Assembly (NCBI RefSeq): GCF_002964785.1
Contig: NZ_PQCC01000004.1
Coordinates: 434,001 to 498,000 of the forward strand
DNA from: Pseudoalteromonas sp. T1lg48
GTDB taxonomy: Bacteria; Pseudomonadota; Gammaproteobacteria; Enterobacterales; Alteromonadaceae
Direction: 5' to 3'
Length of the DNA: 64,000 bases
Part shown: positions 1 to 8,109 of the stretch, piece after piece
Layout of the letters: the number at the start of each line of letters is the position of its first letter
How positions within the stretch are numbered: the first letter of the stretch is position 1
Program-made: the position numbers and the translations under genes
The notes under the pieces: model-generated
Databases searched by the model: none
Seen by the model: only the letters and a program-made list of their open reading frames with translations
What the model was told of the DNA's origin: nothing

Positions 1-69
1 GTCATCTTCTGATGTTAACTGTCGAAGCTCGGTTAAAACCTCAATTAATTGATTCGTTTTTTCACCCAT
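1..69 (-). CDS. 5' end of an unidentified protein (partial)
   Basis: A reading frame on the minus strand starts at an ATG (67-69) and runs off the left edge, giving 23 residues beginning MGEKTNQLIEVL and continuing with a polar, probably helical stretch. Its ATG lies 15 bases after the stop codon of the DUF523 gene, which is transcribed in the same direction, so the two may form an operon. Too little is visible to name a family. Confidence 0.5.
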   Translation of the reverse strand, partial: MGEKTNQLIEVLTELRQLTSEDD

Positions 70-84
70 ACATATCACGCCGTG

Positions 85-573
85 TTAGCTATCTTGTTCC
101 AGCTCTGCTCTAAGGCTAGCTATGGTATATTGACTGAATACGCGAATACCCTCACGTTCTAGTAATGCGGCCGTTACTCCCAAACCATCTACTTTAGTGC
201 CGCTAAATGTACCATCGTAGATTTTTGCATTACCGCAGGAGGGGCTGCCCTCAGCGAGCACCGCGTACTTTATTTGTTGTTCTTGGCATAGCTTCAACGC
301 ATTTTTGGCGCCAACAATAAACTGATGAGTGACATCAACACCATCATTGCCCACAACACTTGCAGCACCTTGCAGGACGTCAACTCCTTGACCTGCGATT
401 ATTTCAGCCGGGGCTCTGGGAATGGGTAAACCTGCCGAAACTTCGGGACAACAAACCACAAGTTCAACACCTGATTGCAGCCAATTTAAATCAGACTCTG
501 GCACAGATAAGCAACTCGCATTGTAGCGAACCTTGTTTCCAAGCAAGCACGCACTGACTAACACCTTTTCCAA
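85..573 (-). CDS. DUF523 family protein
   Basis: The 162-residue protein matches the usual length of DUF523 proteins and shows their typical landmarks: an N-terminal VSACLLG with a cysteine, a VCCPEV segment near residue 40, and SPSCG near residue 110. The conserved cysteines suggest metal or cluster binding, but no biochemical role is established for the family. No signal peptide or membrane segment is visible, so it should be cytoplasmic. It is followed closely on the same strand by another gene that leaves the window. The family call is firm; the function is unknown. Confidence 0.85.
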   Translation of the reverse strand: MEKVLVSACLLGNKVRYNASCLSVPESDLNWLQSGVELVVCCPEVSAGLPIPRAPAEIIAGQGVDVLQGAASVVGNDGVDVTHQFIVGAKNALKLCQEQQIKYAVLAEGSPSCGNAKIYDGTFSGTKVDGLGVTAALLEREGIRVFSQYTIASLRAELEQDS

Positions 574-722
574 GTGTAGCTCCTTAAATTTAAAAAATAG
601 CTAACGCGGCGGATCGCCTTGTTATAAATTATTTTGGTACTTTGTCGCCCCAACCAAAACCCCCCCATCAAAGTCTTCAATGCAAGCAAACACGTTATCA
701 TCTCCCTGATACGAAACGCGCG

Positions 723-1040
723 CTAGCGGTTTGCATGGGCAAAGAGGCAATTAAACTTTCTAACCGGGCCGATAAAAAGGGCCGCCACCAGGGTAACAAC
801 GACAAACTGGCCAATAAAAAGAAGCGCGAGCTTAGGCCAAAAACTCACTTCGTCTGTGAATAAGGGGTGCCACACATGGATCAGAGTCAAATTTCCGGGA
901 AACAGCAACACCTGAATTCCAGGCATGGGGCCGCCCCAGTAATCCCACAGATTCCAACTAAGGGTGAAGGCGATCGCGCCAACTACAAGGGCAACAATGC
1001 CGGCAGAGATGGCGAGGGTAAGAGTTTTAACCTGGGTCAT
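723..1040 (-). CDS. small inner-membrane protein, unknown
   Basis: This 105-residue protein has a hydrophobic N-terminal helix (about residues 8-28), a loop rich in Trp, Gly and Pro, and a second hydrophobic helix (about 68-92) followed by a basic tail. It is most likely a two-pass inner-membrane protein. It lies 21 bases downstream of the Vat-like acetyltransferase on the same strand and may be cotranscribed. I recognise no family. A shorter plus-strand frame here is less convincing because it lacks such organised hydrophobicity. Confidence 0.6.
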   Translation of the reverse strand: MTQVKTLTLAISAGIVALVVGAIAFTLSWNLWDYWGGPMPGIQVLLFPGNLTLIHVWHPLFTDEVSFWPKLALLFIGQFVVVTLVAALFIGPVRKFNCLFAHANR

Positions 1041-1061
1041 GGTGCTGGTTAATACTGCCCT

Positions 1062-1700
1062 TTAGGGCTTATTGGCTTTGCGCAGTGCCGCCAGATCACA
1101 GCCCACAACTGCTTCTAAGTGTTGTGTAATTTTTTCGGCGCTCCAGTCCCACCAGGCTATTGCTAAAAGCTCTTTGATTACGCTTTCATCGAAGCGGTAT
1201 TTAATGACCCTGGCTGGGTTGCCGCCGACCACGCTGTAGGCTGGAACATCGGCCGTTACCACAGACTTACTTGCAATGATTGCGCCATCACCCACTTTAA
1301 CGCCGGGCATAAGAGTGGCGTCATAGCCAATCCAGACATCGTTGCCAACTTCGGTATCACCTTTATAAGGCAGATCGCCCGGCTTGGGCATCACCTTATC
1401 CCAACCGTTAGCAAATATCTGAAACGGGTAAGTAGAAAAGCCGGATACCTTATGATTGGCGCCATTCATAATGAATTTTACATCCTTGGCTATGGCGCAA
1501 AACTTTCCGATTATGAGTTTGTCGCCGATAAACGGGAAATGATAAAGCACATTGCTTTCGAACCGCTCTGGCCCTTCGGGGTCGTCGTAATAGGTGTAGT
1601 CCCCGACAATAATATTTTCAGACGTAATAAAGTTCTTTAAATACCCTACTTGGGGAAACCCTTTCATGGGCTCTTTATCTTCTGGGCTTGGTCCGTTCAA
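1062..1700 (-). CDS. Vat/CatB-like xenobiotic O-acetyltransferase
   Basis: The 212-residue protein is a left-handed beta-helix (hexapeptide repeat) acetyltransferase of the Vat/CatB type. It has the family landmarks YYDDPEGPERFESNVLYHF, IGKFCAIA, a MNGANHK segment carrying the likely catalytic histidine, IGYDATLMPGVKVGDGAII and VVGGNPARVIKYRF. Relatives acetylate streptogramin A or chloramphenicol with acetyl-CoA, and many chromosomal members have unknown natural substrates, so resistance cannot be assumed. It is cytoplasmic and lies upstream of a small membrane-protein gene on the same strand. The length is normal for the family. Confidence 0.88.
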   Translation of the reverse strand: MNGPSPEDKEPMKGFPQVGYLKNFITSENIIVGDYTYYDDPEGPERFESNVLYHFPFIGDKLIIGKFCAIAKDVKFIMNGANHKVSGFSTYPFQIFANGWDKVMPKPGDLPYKGDTEVGNDVWIGYDATLMPGVKVGDGAIIASKSVVTADVPAYSVVGGNPARVIKYRFDESVIKELLAIAWWDWSAEKITQHLEAVVGCDLAALRKANKP

Positions 1701-1761
1701 AATGCCTCCATGAAGCCTGTGACGTTAAGATATATTCTTGCGTTATTTTATAGGTACTTGC

Positions 1762-2271
1762 TTACAAGCTGCGGTACTCAAAGAGGTTATTTTCTAAGCC
1801 ATACAGCTCCTGGGTCCCTTTTAAATTAAAGCCGATACTTTCCAACAAGTGCATGGATCTTAGATTATTTGGGGCGGTAACGGCCAGCACTGTTTGCATG
1901 CCGTGCTTGACCACCGCTTGTTTTAACATAGCTTCGGCCGCTTCCCTAGCATAGCCCTTGCCACAAAATTCGGGTAAAAACGCGTAGCCCAAATCCGGAT
2001 AATCCAACTCTTCCCTTTTTAATAACCCGCACATGCCTATGGCTGTTGATTCACCTTTTAACTGCACCAGGTTCAGGCCAAAACCATGGTTTTTGTAACT
2101 GGCCATGGGGCCATTTGTCAGATGGTTAATCGCATCTTCCCAGGTACGAACCTTCTTATCGCCAATATAACGTAGAAAGGACTCGTCATTGAGTAAGCGC
2201 AGAATAAACTCGGCATCACTTAAATCAAGTTGCCTGATGGTCAAGCGCTCGGTTTCACATACATGCCTCAT
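1762..2271 (-). CDS. GNAT acetyltransferase, RimJ/RimL type
   Basis: The 169-residue protein begins with the RimJ/RimL-type opening (ETERLTIRQLDLSDAEF), has a middle beta-strand block (AIGMCGLLKREELDYPDLGYAF), and carries the acetyl-CoA loop region EFCGKGYAREAAEAML followed by APNNLRSMHLLESIGF. Such enzymes acetylate protein N-termini, amino sugars or small molecules; the substrate here cannot be told from sequence. The length is complete. It stands alone between the Vat-like gene and the HPP gene. Confidence 0.88.
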   Translation of the reverse strand: MRHVCETERLTIRQLDLSDAEFILRLLNDESFLRYIGDKKVRTWEDAINHLTNGPMASYKNHGFGLNLVQLKGESTAIGMCGLLKREELDYPDLGYAFLPEFCGKGYAREAAEAMLKQAVVKHGMQTVLAVTAPNNLRSMHLLESIGFNLKGTQELYGLENNLFEYRSL

Positions 2272-2447
2272 TGGGTTACCTCGAATATTAGGCAGTAGCT
2301 AATAGCTTAGTGGCGGGAAAGGTATCACGTGAGTGCGTTTAAAAGCTTCCCTGCTCGTTTATTGCTCCATTGATAACAAATAGCTTAACCTTTTGCCAGC
2401 ACTGGCTGATAACCTCGCCGTTGTCAGCCAGCCTCAGCTCCCCTTTG

Positions 2448-2906
2448 TCAGTTAGCCGTTTTTTGGTATTGCTTCAGCACCATCTGCATACCTTTACCGA
2501 CCAAAACGATCAAAATCGCCCCCACCAGCACCGGAGTAAAAAGAAACGACCAAGTTTGCCCCGACAACATAATCAGCAGAGGGTTAGCGCCTGCGGGCGG
2601 ATGGGTGGTTTTGGTTACCAGCATGGCACTGACGGCAATGCCAGTTGCTAAAGATAATGTTAAGGGTGATACCTCCAGATATTGGCTGAAGAATACACCA
2701 ACAAATGCAGTAATTAAGTGACCCAGAATCACGTTTTTTGGTTGCGCTAGTGGGCTCTCCGGCACGCCAAAAACGAGTACCGCCGTCGCTCCAAACGGAG
2801 CCATAAGCAAGGCCACGTTGCTCATTGTGGCGTCAAAAAAAGAAAGTAAACCTATGGCCAGGAAAGCGCCAACACCCGCAATAACCGATAACACTAGATT
2901 GTTCAT
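2448..2906 (-). CDS. HPP family integral membrane protein
   Basis: The 152-residue protein has four or five predicted transmembrane helices and the family's signature THPPAGANP near residue 100, plus the conserved MAPFGATAVLVFG segment. HPP proteins are inner-membrane proteins; some plant and cyanobacterial members take part in nitrite transport, but the role in proteobacteria is unsettled. It is transcribed divergently from a TetR regulator, with two matching operator-like palindromes in the shared promoter region, so it is probably repressed by that TetR protein. Confidence 0.9.
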   Translation of the reverse strand: MNNLVLSVIAGVGAFLAIGLLSFFDATMSNVALLMAPFGATAVLVFGVPESPLAQPKNVILGHLITAFVGVFFSQYLEVSPLTLSLATGIAVSAMLVTKTTHPPAGANPLLIMLSGQTWSFLFTPVLVGAILIVLVGKGMQMVLKQYQKTAN

Positions 2907-2924
2907 TTAAAACTCCCAAAAAAA

Positions 2925-2971
2925 GTAGACCACTCTGTCTACCTCGCATTAATGTAGACAATTCGGTCTAC
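2925..2971. promoter_or_regulatory. twin TetR operators, GTAGAC-N6-GTCTAC
   Basis: Two perfect 6-bp inverted repeats of identical design, GTAGAC-N6-GTCTAC, lie at 2925-2942 and 2954-2971, with centres 29 bp apart. They sit between the divergent HPP gene (start 2906) and the TetR gene (start 3004). TAGAC/GTCTA half-sites are known for NemR-like TetR repressors, which fits the adjacent regulator. The roughly three-turn spacing would place two dimers on one face of the helix. Binding itself is inference. Confidence 0.75.
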
Positions 2972-3003
2972 CTTTGTCAATATGCATATAAAGGAGGCAT
3001 CCC

Positions 3004-3567
3004 ATGAGCCAAAAACGTCAATTGCTGGTAGATACAGCCCTCACGCTTTTTTATAGAAATGGAATTAACTCTATTGGTATCAATGAAATACTGAATGTTT
3101 CCGGCGTTGCCAAGCGCACACTCTACGCTTATTTTCAAAGTAAAGAGGCTTTGGTGTTAGCCGCCTTGCAGCAACGACACGATACTTTTGCCGCCTGGTT
3201 AGAAACAGTGTTGACGGGAGCTAAATCAGATGAGGAAGTTGTCCTGAAATTATTTTCGGCATTGGAAAGTTGGTTTAACGATGGAGAATCCCAACTCGGA
3301 GACTTTAGGGGCTGTTTTTTTATCAATACCTCGGCGGAGTTTAGTGATGTTAACAGCGATATCCTTCGCTTTTGTCATCACCATAAAGAAGCGACTCGCG
3401 AAATCATCGCTCGCCACCTCAAGAGCGCCGATGGCCTATTGCTTGATGCCATTTGCCTTATGAAGGAAGGAGCCATTGTCAGTGCTCATCTGGGCGGGAA
3501 AAAACAACTTATTACGAAAAGGTGCATCGACATACTGCACACTTTTGCAACCAAAAGTCCCGAGTAA
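3004..3567 (+). CDS. TetR/AcrR family repressor, NemR-like
   Basis: The 187-residue protein has a standard N-terminal TetR helix-turn-helix (residues about 5-50, including INEILNVSGVAKRTLYAYFQSKEAL). The C-terminal half contains RGCFFINTSAEF near residue 105; a cysteine at this position is the redox- or electrophile-sensing residue in NemR-type repressors. An AAAGGAGG ribosome binding site lies just upstream of the ATG. It probably represses itself and the divergent HPP gene through the twin palindromes. The inducer is unknown; reactive electrophiles are a reasonable guess. Confidence 0.88.
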   Translation: MSQKRQLLVDTALTLFYRNGINSIGINEILNVSGVAKRTLYAYFQSKEALVLAALQQRHDTFAAWLETVLTGAKSDEEVVLKLFSALESWFNDGESQLGDFRGCFFINTSAEFSDVNSDILRFCHHHKEATREIIARHLKSADGLLLDAICLMKEGAIVSAHLGGKKQLITKRCIDILHTFATKSPE

Positions 3568-3611
3568 ACGGTGGGTATCAAACACCTAAGTTGGCAAGCT
3601 ACCAACTGCGC

Positions 3612-4019
3612 CTATTTTCGTCCGGGCTCGTGCTTCTCATAACGGGGAAGCATCAGATCCAAGTCTTCCCAGTTTGCCTTAGAAGTTACAAAATTATGGG
3701 AAATGGGACGCTCGGAAATAGCACTGTCCAGGGCTCCTAGACGAAGACGGTATCTTGTTGGGGATTGCGCGTTTGCACTATAGATGGGCGCGCCGCATGT
3801 TTTACAAAAGTATTTTCGCTTACCCTCACTACTTTCAAAAAAAGTCAGCATACCGTTATTATCCGTCAGCTCCAGCTCATCGGCATTTATAAAGCCATTG
3901 GTAGCGTAGGCACTGCCACTGGCCTTGCGGCATAACGAACAGTGGCAGTGAATGATGTCCGTCACACTGCCATGCAACAAAAACTGGATTGAACCACACA
4001 GACAACTTCCTTTGTACAT
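3612..4019 (-). CDS. GFA (glutathione-dependent formaldehyde-activating) family protein
   Basis: The 135-residue protein shows the zinc-binding pattern of the GFA fold: GSCLCGSIQF at residues 4-13, CHCSLCRKASGSAY near residue 32, and FCKTCGAPIY near residue 75. Members were named after the glutathione-dependent formaldehyde-activating enzyme, but most bacterial paralogues have no proven substrate. It is cytoplasmic and convergent with the TetR gene. The family call is secure; the reaction is not. Confidence 0.88.
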   Translation of the reverse strand: MYKGSCLCGSIQFLLHGSVTDIIHCHCSLCRKASGSAYATNGFINADELELTDNNGMLTFFESSEGKRKYFCKTCGAPIYSANAQSPTRYRLRLGALDSAISERPISHNFVTSKANWEDLDLMLPRYEKHEPGRK

Positions 4020-4117
4020 CGCTTTTCCTTATTAGCCGGAAGCCCCCTCACCGTTTGATATCAATGAGGGTATAAATAGCTTATTTCTCTTTTAGTTACA
4101 GAGTGCCTCAGCGGCGA

Positions 4118-4402
4118 TTAGACATCAAGCAAAGAAAAATGATGGCTGGCAATATCAAAGCACTCACGCAGATAAAAACGGTGGGCGGGGAAGCGCTGCA
4201 CACCGGAGTCGAGGTGGATTTGCGTGCATTGATTGGCCTGAGCGTAGCCCTTAAACCAGCAGATAGCCCTGGGCCTGTTGCTTTTTCACCTGCTCGGTCA
4301 GGGTCTCAGGCGTGTATTGACCACGCACTGCCATAAGACTTCAAGTACCTCAGAGAGTACCTCGGGGTGATCCTGATCCTCTGTTAAGAACTTAACCTGC
4401 AT
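4118..4402 (-). pseudogene. decayed GNAT acetyltransferase gene
   Basis: Reading leftward from an ATG at 4402, the start (MQVKFLTEDQDHPEV) resembles the N-terminus of small GNAT enzymes but stops early. In a second frame the text TPETLTEQVKKQQAQGYLLV appears, typical of the region before the first core strand. In a third frame FKGYAQANQCTQIHLDSGVQ, followed by RFPAHRFYLRECF and IASHHF, is an unmistakable GNAT C-terminus, ending at a stop at 4118. About 70 codons that would carry the acetyl-CoA loop are missing between them. The gene has at least one frameshift and an internal deletion and is dead. A plus-strand frame across it is a shadow. Confidence 0.8.
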
Positions 4403-4556
4403 GTCCCTGCTCGCTTCTTAATGAATATGATTAACCCTTCAGCTATCAGCACCTCGAACCGCAGGCAATTACCCTAAAAAAGCAGGTGGAAAGTTTATTG
4501 AACTTAATGCCCGCTGACACGTACAATTGGTAGGTTGCTAATTTGCGGAGTTATTT

Positions 4557-4976
4557 GTGGCTATTGAGCGCTATGTAAATCATATTCAACTGGGTTATTT
4601 GGGTTTGTTGCCATTTTTGGCCATGCAGGGCTGGACCTTGTTGACCGGCCAGGGCGAGTCTGTGGCGCCTTTATTTATCTATTACAGCATCGCCATTGTC
4701 AGCTTTTTAGCCGGTCAGCTGTGGCGCCCGGGCAACCAGCCCCAGGGCCGCGCCATTGCCGCCATAGTGCCTATTTTACCCATTCCGCTGCTGCCGTTAG
4801 GCAACAGCATTTTCACCCTGGCCTGGCTCAGTGCCAGCTATTGGCTGGTGTTACTCTTTGAGGTCAAGGCGCCCGCCTGGCAGGAGTACCATAAGGACTA
4901 TCGCAAGATGCGCTTTGTGCTGACTTCCGTGGTGTTTGTCACCCACCTGCTGATGATCGCCAGCCTTCTCGACTGA
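4557..4976 (+). CDS. DUF3429 family membrane protein
   Basis: The 139-residue protein starts at a GTG and has four predicted transmembrane helices with a short polar loop rich in Pro and Gly between the second and third. The pattern, including QLGYLGLLPF at the start and a charged HKDYRKMRF before the last helix, fits DUF3429. Function is unknown. It is the first of three plus-strand genes (with those at 5041 and 5419) that may be cotranscribed, as the gaps are short. Confidence 0.7.
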   Translation: MAIERYVNHIQLGYLGLLPFLAMQGWTLLTGQGESVAPLFIYYSIAIVSFLAGQLWRPGNQPQGRAIAAIVPILPIPLLPLGNSIFTLAWLSASYWLVLLFEVKAPAWQEYHKDYRKMRFVLTSVVFVTHLLMIASLLD

Positions 4977-5040
4977 ACCCTTAGACAGTCCGGCGCCTTT
5001 GCTTTACACTGCGCCGGCCTAACAGAACACGAGCAAAATT

Positions 5041-5412
5041 ATGATAGATGCCCTGCGCCGCGCCTTGGATGAAATAGGTGAGATTTATGTTGAGAAGAAT
5101 GCCGCATTTAAGGTTAAAGTGATCCCGTTTTTCTGCGCTGTGAACATTAAAAAAGACCATAAGCGCGAAGGCAAACTGACCTTCTACAGTAACCAGCTGC
5201 TGGAAATTGCCCTGGTCTTGCTGTTTATCATGTTTGGCGCCACCATTTACAACCCGGAGCTGGGCTTCACCCATGGGCCGGTGCATTTTGCCATTGCCGC
5301 CCTGATTGCCCTGCACGTGCTTATTCGCCAAATCGCCATCGAATCTCTAAAGGCACGTTTGTATGCCGCCGGAGCTCTGCGCCGCGACGAGACGACGCTA
5401 CAAGGCGAATAA
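5041..5412 (+). CDS. two-pass membrane protein, unknown
   Basis: The 123-residue protein has a polar N-terminal third, then two hydrophobic helices (about residues 55-75 and 80-100) and a basic C-terminus. I recognise no named domain. Its stop codon is six bases before the start of the methyltransferase gene, so the two are very likely cotranscribed. A minus-strand frame overlapping it is a shadow. Confidence 0.65.
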   Translation: MIDALRRALDEIGEIYVEKNAAFKVKVIPFFCAVNIKKDHKREGKLTFYSNQLLEIALVLLFIMFGATIYNPELGFTHGPVHFAIAALIALHVLIRQIAIESLKARLYAAGALRRDETTLQGE

Positions 5413-5418
5413 GTAGTC

Positions 5419-6228
5419 ATGTATTTGCAGCGTACCTGGCGGGTGTTAAGCGTAGGCGATGGTGACCTCACCTTCACCAAGGCCTTATTGGATTTCTACC
5501 CGGCGTCGCAGTTACACGGCAGTGTGTACGACAGCGAAACAACGCTGCGCGATAAATATCAGCACCACGGCATAGACGCATTGCGCGCTGCAAAGGTCAG
5601 CCTTGATTTTGAGTTTGACGTCACCGCCACCGAAAGCTGGCAGCGCCTGGGTGAAAAGCGCTTCGATCTGGTTATTTTCCAGTTTCCGCTGTTAAGCCAG
5701 CTCGGCTCAGAGCAGGCCTTTACCGCGGCAAAACAAAACGGCGGCTTGAATATTCTCAATCGCGCCCTGTTACACCGGTATTTACTTAACAGCGCCCGTT
5801 ATGCCCTCGAACCACAAGGCGCGGGCCTGTGCTATATCACCTCCAAAGACGTTAAACCCTATAGCCATTGGGGGTTAGACCATGCCTTAACATCGCGTAC
5901 GCCGATGAACTTCTTAGGCGAGCAGCCCTTCGATTTACGTCGCTTTCCCGGCTACAAGGTACGCAATGTTGACCGCGACAAGCATGTTAAAGACACCTTG
6001 GGCATTACCTACACCTACGCCCTCAACGCCGAGAGTGAGATGAGCACGCATTGCCACCGACGCCATCACCTTGATGACCCGCACTGCTGTCTACTGTGCC
6101 GCGCCGGCCCATTTCAAAGCGAGCGAGACCGCGAGGGCCACATGAACTCCAAACAACATCGCCATATGCAGGGCTATGACAGCCAATGGCAACGCTGGCT
6201 GGCGGACTTTCATAAAAACACAGATTAG
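5419..6228 (+). CDS. BMT5-like (DUF2431) methyltransferase with C-terminal U1-type zinc finger
   Basis: The 269-residue protein opens with the SAM-binding motif VLSVGDGDLTF (residues 9-19) and has FDLVIFQFPL, typical of the Rossmann-like BMT5/DUF2431 domain, whose eukaryotic members methylate uridine N3 in large-subunit rRNA. Near the C-terminus there is a C-x2-C-x13-H-x5-H arrangement (Cys224, Cys227, His241, His247), the spacing of U1/matrin-type zinc fingers that bind RNA. The combination suggests an RNA methyltransferase with its own RNA-binding finger. It is cytoplasmic and probably cotranscribed with the membrane-protein gene just upstream. The substrate is inference. Confidence 0.8.
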   Translation: MYLQRTWRVLSVGDGDLTFTKALLDFYPASQLHGSVYDSETTLRDKYQHHGIDALRAAKVSLDFEFDVTATESWQRLGEKRFDLVIFQFPLLSQLGSEQAFTAAKQNGGLNILNRALLHRYLLNSARYALEPQGAGLCYITSKDVKPYSHWGLDHALTSRTPMNFLGEQPFDLRRFPGYKVRNVDRDKHVKDTLGITYTYALNAESEMSTHCHRRHHLDDPHCCLLCRAGPFQSERDREGHMNSKQHRHMQGYDSQWQRWLADFHKNTD

Positions 6229-6233
6229 CAACT

Positions 6234-6359
6234 AACGCTTGCTCGCATGGTGCCAACGCTTGCTCGCATGGTGCCAACGCTTGCCAGCATGGTGCTAACA
6301 CTTGCTCGTATGGTGTTAACGCTTGCTTGCATAATACGAACACTTGCTTACATATTGAC
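6234..6359 (+). repeat. 21-bp tandem repeat, six copies
   Basis: Six head-to-tail copies of a 21-bp unit beginning AACGCTTGCTCGCATGGT occupy 6234-6359. The first two are identical; copies three to six diverge progressively. They begin a few bases after the methyltransferase stop codon and end about 60 bp before the next gene. There are no spacers, so it is not a CRISPR array. Confidence 0.92.
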
Positions 6360-6422
6360 CCTTGCACTCGAGTGCTGCTGTTGGCACTGTAGTAGAAATA
6401 ATGCGAACTATTAGAGTTGACC

Positions 6423-7916
6423 ATGAAGGGATTTCTACAAACAGCACTGTTGGCCAGCCTGCCTTTGGGCCTGATGGCAACGCCCGTTCAGGCCGAACCA
6501 TTCCAGGCTCTGAGCATAGATCTTGATTTTAATATCAGTCGCACACCGCTAAGCGCCGATCTCACGCCTCATCCGGGCAAGGAAATTGTGGTCTTTGGTC
6601 GCAATGAAGCCCAGGCCCATCAGGTGGCGGTGCTGGCCGTGGTCGATGGCAAGCTGCAACAGGTTGACCGCTTTGCCATCGGCGAAGAGTATTTTGCTTA
6701 CGATATCAGTGAGCAGAAAAAGGCCGAGCAAACGCTTTACTTCTTAGCCCATGATCATGTGGGCCGCTATCAGTATCCGCAGCAACAAGGCGAGGCGCGC
6801 CTGTTTGCGTTTGCCGATGTGTCTTCCATTTATCGCATTAAGCGCAGTAACTTTATGCGCCAAATCGATTTTATCCATGACTTTAATAACGACGGCGACA
6901 GCGACATCATGCTGGCGGATTTCACCGACTTGCACGTGTGGCTTTCACAACACGAAGGTGGCCATAAAAAGGTCAGCCTGGATATTGGCAGCCACAGCGT
7001 GCTTAAAGGCGTTGAACTCAATGCCTCGCCGGCACAGGTGTTTACGCTGGATCTGAATCGGGATGGTCGCCTGGATATTGCCAATTTGCATGAAGGTAAG
7101 TTGCACCTTTACTACGCCCATAAACGGCATTTTGAGCATCAGCAACTGGCGATCCGCGGTGGCATCTACAGCATAGACTGGTGGGATCAGCTCGATGATG
7201 ACGGCCAGCCCCTGGACCAAAGCGACCTTAGATACCGCAAATTAGAGCGCTTTGAGGATATTAATGGCGATGCCATCCCCGATTTAGTGGTGCGCTACAC
7301 CAAGAGCTCCGGGGTGTTCGATAGAAGCAATGATTACGAAATTTATTACGGTAGCCTGGATAAGCAGCGCCAGCTTAGCTACGCCAATAAGGCCGATACC
7401 ACGGTCAGCGCCGAGGGCACCTTAACAGACCTGCAACTGCAAGATATCGACGGCGATGGTCGCCTGGAAGTGATGGTCGCCAGCTTTGAGCTCGGGGTCT
7501 CGCAAGTGATCTCGGCGCTGCTGGCCAGCAGCATAGATCAGGATATTCTGCTGTATTGGCAAAATCAGCAAGGGCAGTTCCCGAAAAAGCCGTCGCTGGA
7601 TTATGAAACGGAAATGAACTTCAGCATCAGTAAGGGTCGCGCCAGTCAACCCCTGGTCATGCTCGCCGATATCAATGGCGATGGCCGCAAGGATCTGCTG
7701 TTTTCACAAGATAACGACACCCTGGTCTATCGCCTTAATCAGGGCCAGCAGGCCTTTGCCCGCAGCCAAAAACAAAAGCTCGCCCTGCCGCAATCCGGCA
7801 GCAATATTAGCAGCACGGATATCAACGACGACGGCAAAAGTGATCTGCTGCTCTATTATGGCCAGCTCGACAAGCCCGAGCTGAAACGACGCTTAAGCCT
7901 GTTGTTTGCCCGCTAA
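6423..7916 (+). CDS. exported VCBS/FG-GAP repeat protein
   Basis: The protein starts best at the ATG at 6423 (497 residues); a TTG two codons upstream is in frame but less likely. A signal peptide ends near VQA-EPF. Calcium-loop motifs of FG-GAP/VCBS beta-propellers recur through the chain: DFNNDGDSDIMLADF, DLNRDGRLDIANL, DINGDAIPDLVV, DIDGDGRLEVMVA, DINGDGRKDLLF and DINDDGKSDLLL. It should fold as an integrin-like beta-propeller in the periplasm or outside the cell. No enzymatic domain is visible; adhesion or scaffold roles are possible. Confidence 0.85.
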   Translation: MKGFLQTALLASLPLGLMATPVQAEPFQALSIDLDFNISRTPLSADLTPHPGKEIVVFGRNEAQAHQVAVLAVVDGKLQQVDRFAIGEEYFAYDISEQKKAEQTLYFLAHDHVGRYQYPQQQGEARLFAFADVSSIYRIKRSNFMRQIDFIHDFNNDGDSDIMLADFTDLHVWLSQHEGGHKKVSLDIGSHSVLKGVELNASPAQVFTLDLNRDGRLDIANLHEGKLHLYYAHKRHFEHQQLAIRGGIYSIDWWDQLDDDGQPLDQSDLRYRKLERFEDINGDAIPDLVVRYTKSSGVFDRSNDYEIYYGSLDKQRQLSYANKADTTVSAEGTLTDLQLQDIDGDGRLEVMVASFELGVSQVISALLASSIDQDILLYWQNQQGQFPKKPSLDYETEMNFSISKGRASQPLVMLADINGDGRKDLLFSQDNDTLVYRLNQGQQAFARSQKQKLALPQSGSNISSTDINDDGKSDLLLYYGQLDKPELKRRLSLLFAR

Positions 7917-7953
7917 CTTAGGTGTTTTGGCGCCTCACTCGGAACGCGTCTAG

Positions 7954-7983
7954 CAAGCGCTGTTGATTCAAAAACAGCGCTTG
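7954..7983. terminator. stem-loop after VCBS gene
   Basis: A perfect 11-bp inverted repeat (CAAGCGCTGTT, 8-base loop, AACAGCGCTTG) follows the VCBS gene stop by 37 bases. No clean T-run follows, so it may be a weak terminator or an mRNA 3' stabiliser. Confidence 0.55.
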
Positions 7984-8109
7984 TTCATCCTCACTACTCT
8001 TTAATAACTCACTGAACTTGGGTAAATTACCCCTAATTTGTGCCATTTTGACGGCGCTAGATACTGCTTCAAGTCGGTATTTCAATAATAACTACAACAG
8101 GATATCACT

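Noticed and set aside
1062..1700. Acquired streptogramin or chloramphenicol resistance gene
   Set aside because: The Vat/CatB-like fold is clear, but there is no mobile context and chromosomal relatives often have other substrates.
4103..4336. 77-codon plus-strand gene
   Set aside because: It is antisense to clear GNAT remnants on the minus strand.
6234..6359. CRISPR-like array
   Set aside because: The 21-bp units are directly adjacent without spacers; it is a tandem repeat.
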